A stretch of 6,067 nucleotides of DNA from assembly GCA_028277865.1 (NCBI GenBank), contig JANQFM010000795.1:1-6067 (forward strand). The letters run 5' to 3'. The notes under the pieces are model-generated. The model was not told the DNA's origin and did no database searches. It was given only the letters and a program-made list of their open reading frames with translations. The translations under genes and the position numbers were made by a program. This document shows positions 5,959-6,067 of this stretch, one piece after another. The first letter of the stretch is position 1; the number at the start of each line of letters is the position of its first letter. The stretch comes from Acidobacteriota bacterium (GTDB lineage: Bacteria; Acidobacteriota; UBA6911; RPQK01; DATIPO01).

Positions 5959-6066
5959 TTATTGCCGCCGGCTGATGGCGAAGACGGCCACGAGGTCATC
6001 TTCATAGGCCGCGCGCCCAAAGTCGGCTCGGTAGCGGGCGATCCAGCCGGACATATCGACCTTGGG
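5959..6066 (-). CDS. C-terminal end of an unrecognised protein (runs off right edge)
   Basis: On the minus strand a frame open from the window edge ends at TAA (5959-5961), giving 35 residues that read PKVDMSGWIARYRADFGR, then AAYEDDLVAVFAISRRQ. The mixed amphipathic composition, with a hydrophobic strand (LVAVFAI) just before a basic terminus, looks like genuine protein, and GC-rich third positions agree (for example ATC GCC CGC TAC). I do not recognise the family. It lies 148 bases upstream of the cytochrome start on the same strand, so the two could be transcribed together. Confidence 0.45.
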   Translation of the reverse strand, partial: PKVDMSGWIARYRADFGRAAYEDDLVAVFAISRRQ

Positions 6067-6067
6067 C

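Overview
The window is GC-rich and bacterial. The best lineage clue is the minus-strand gene at 5049-5810. It is a secreted two-haem c-type cytochrome related to the photosynthetic reaction-centre cytochrome subunit, with a tetratricopeptide (TPR) tail, a combination I associate with Acidobacteriota. The isolated housekeeping genes and repeat-filled spacers fit a free-living soil or sediment member of that phylum. The assignment is inference; there is no rRNA or marker gene here.

Layout, left to right: the 3' part of a TPR protein on the plus strand (2-625); a 382-base non-coding stretch of short-period repeats (626-1007); then three minus-strand genes read right to left: a HEPN-domain protein (3074-3463), an overlapping minimal nucleotidyltransferase (2755-3120) and ilvD, dihydroxy-acid dehydratase (1008-2687). 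A 215-base divergent spacer separates these from a plus-strand KdgF-like cupin (3679-4056). The cupin converges on a minus-strand UPF0173-type metallo-beta-lactamase-fold hydrolase (4179-4883), and the gap between them is almost filled by a long imperfect inverted repeat. The cytochrome follows, and the end of an unrecognised minus-strand gene enters from the right edge (5959-6066).

The genes do not form one pathway. The only clear functional pair is HEPN plus nucleotidyltransferase, a toxin-antitoxin-like module directly upstream of ilvD on the same strand. ilvD belongs to valine, isoleucine and leucine synthesis, but no other ilv or leu gene is present.

The most unusual aspect is the non-coding DNA. 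One dispersed repeat family (GGTTTCGCGCAAAGACGC-like, or a GCAGAG variant), sometimes preceded by a CTAG-N3/4-GCTAGGG head, lies within about 25 bases of the stop codon of five genes, always in transcript orientation. Two of those stop codons lie inside the repeat head. The left spacer also has two kinds of 7-base-period repeat. I see no CRISPR array, insertion sequence, tRNA or rRNA, and no clearly new multi-gene system. The repeat placement is the best candidate for something undescribed.
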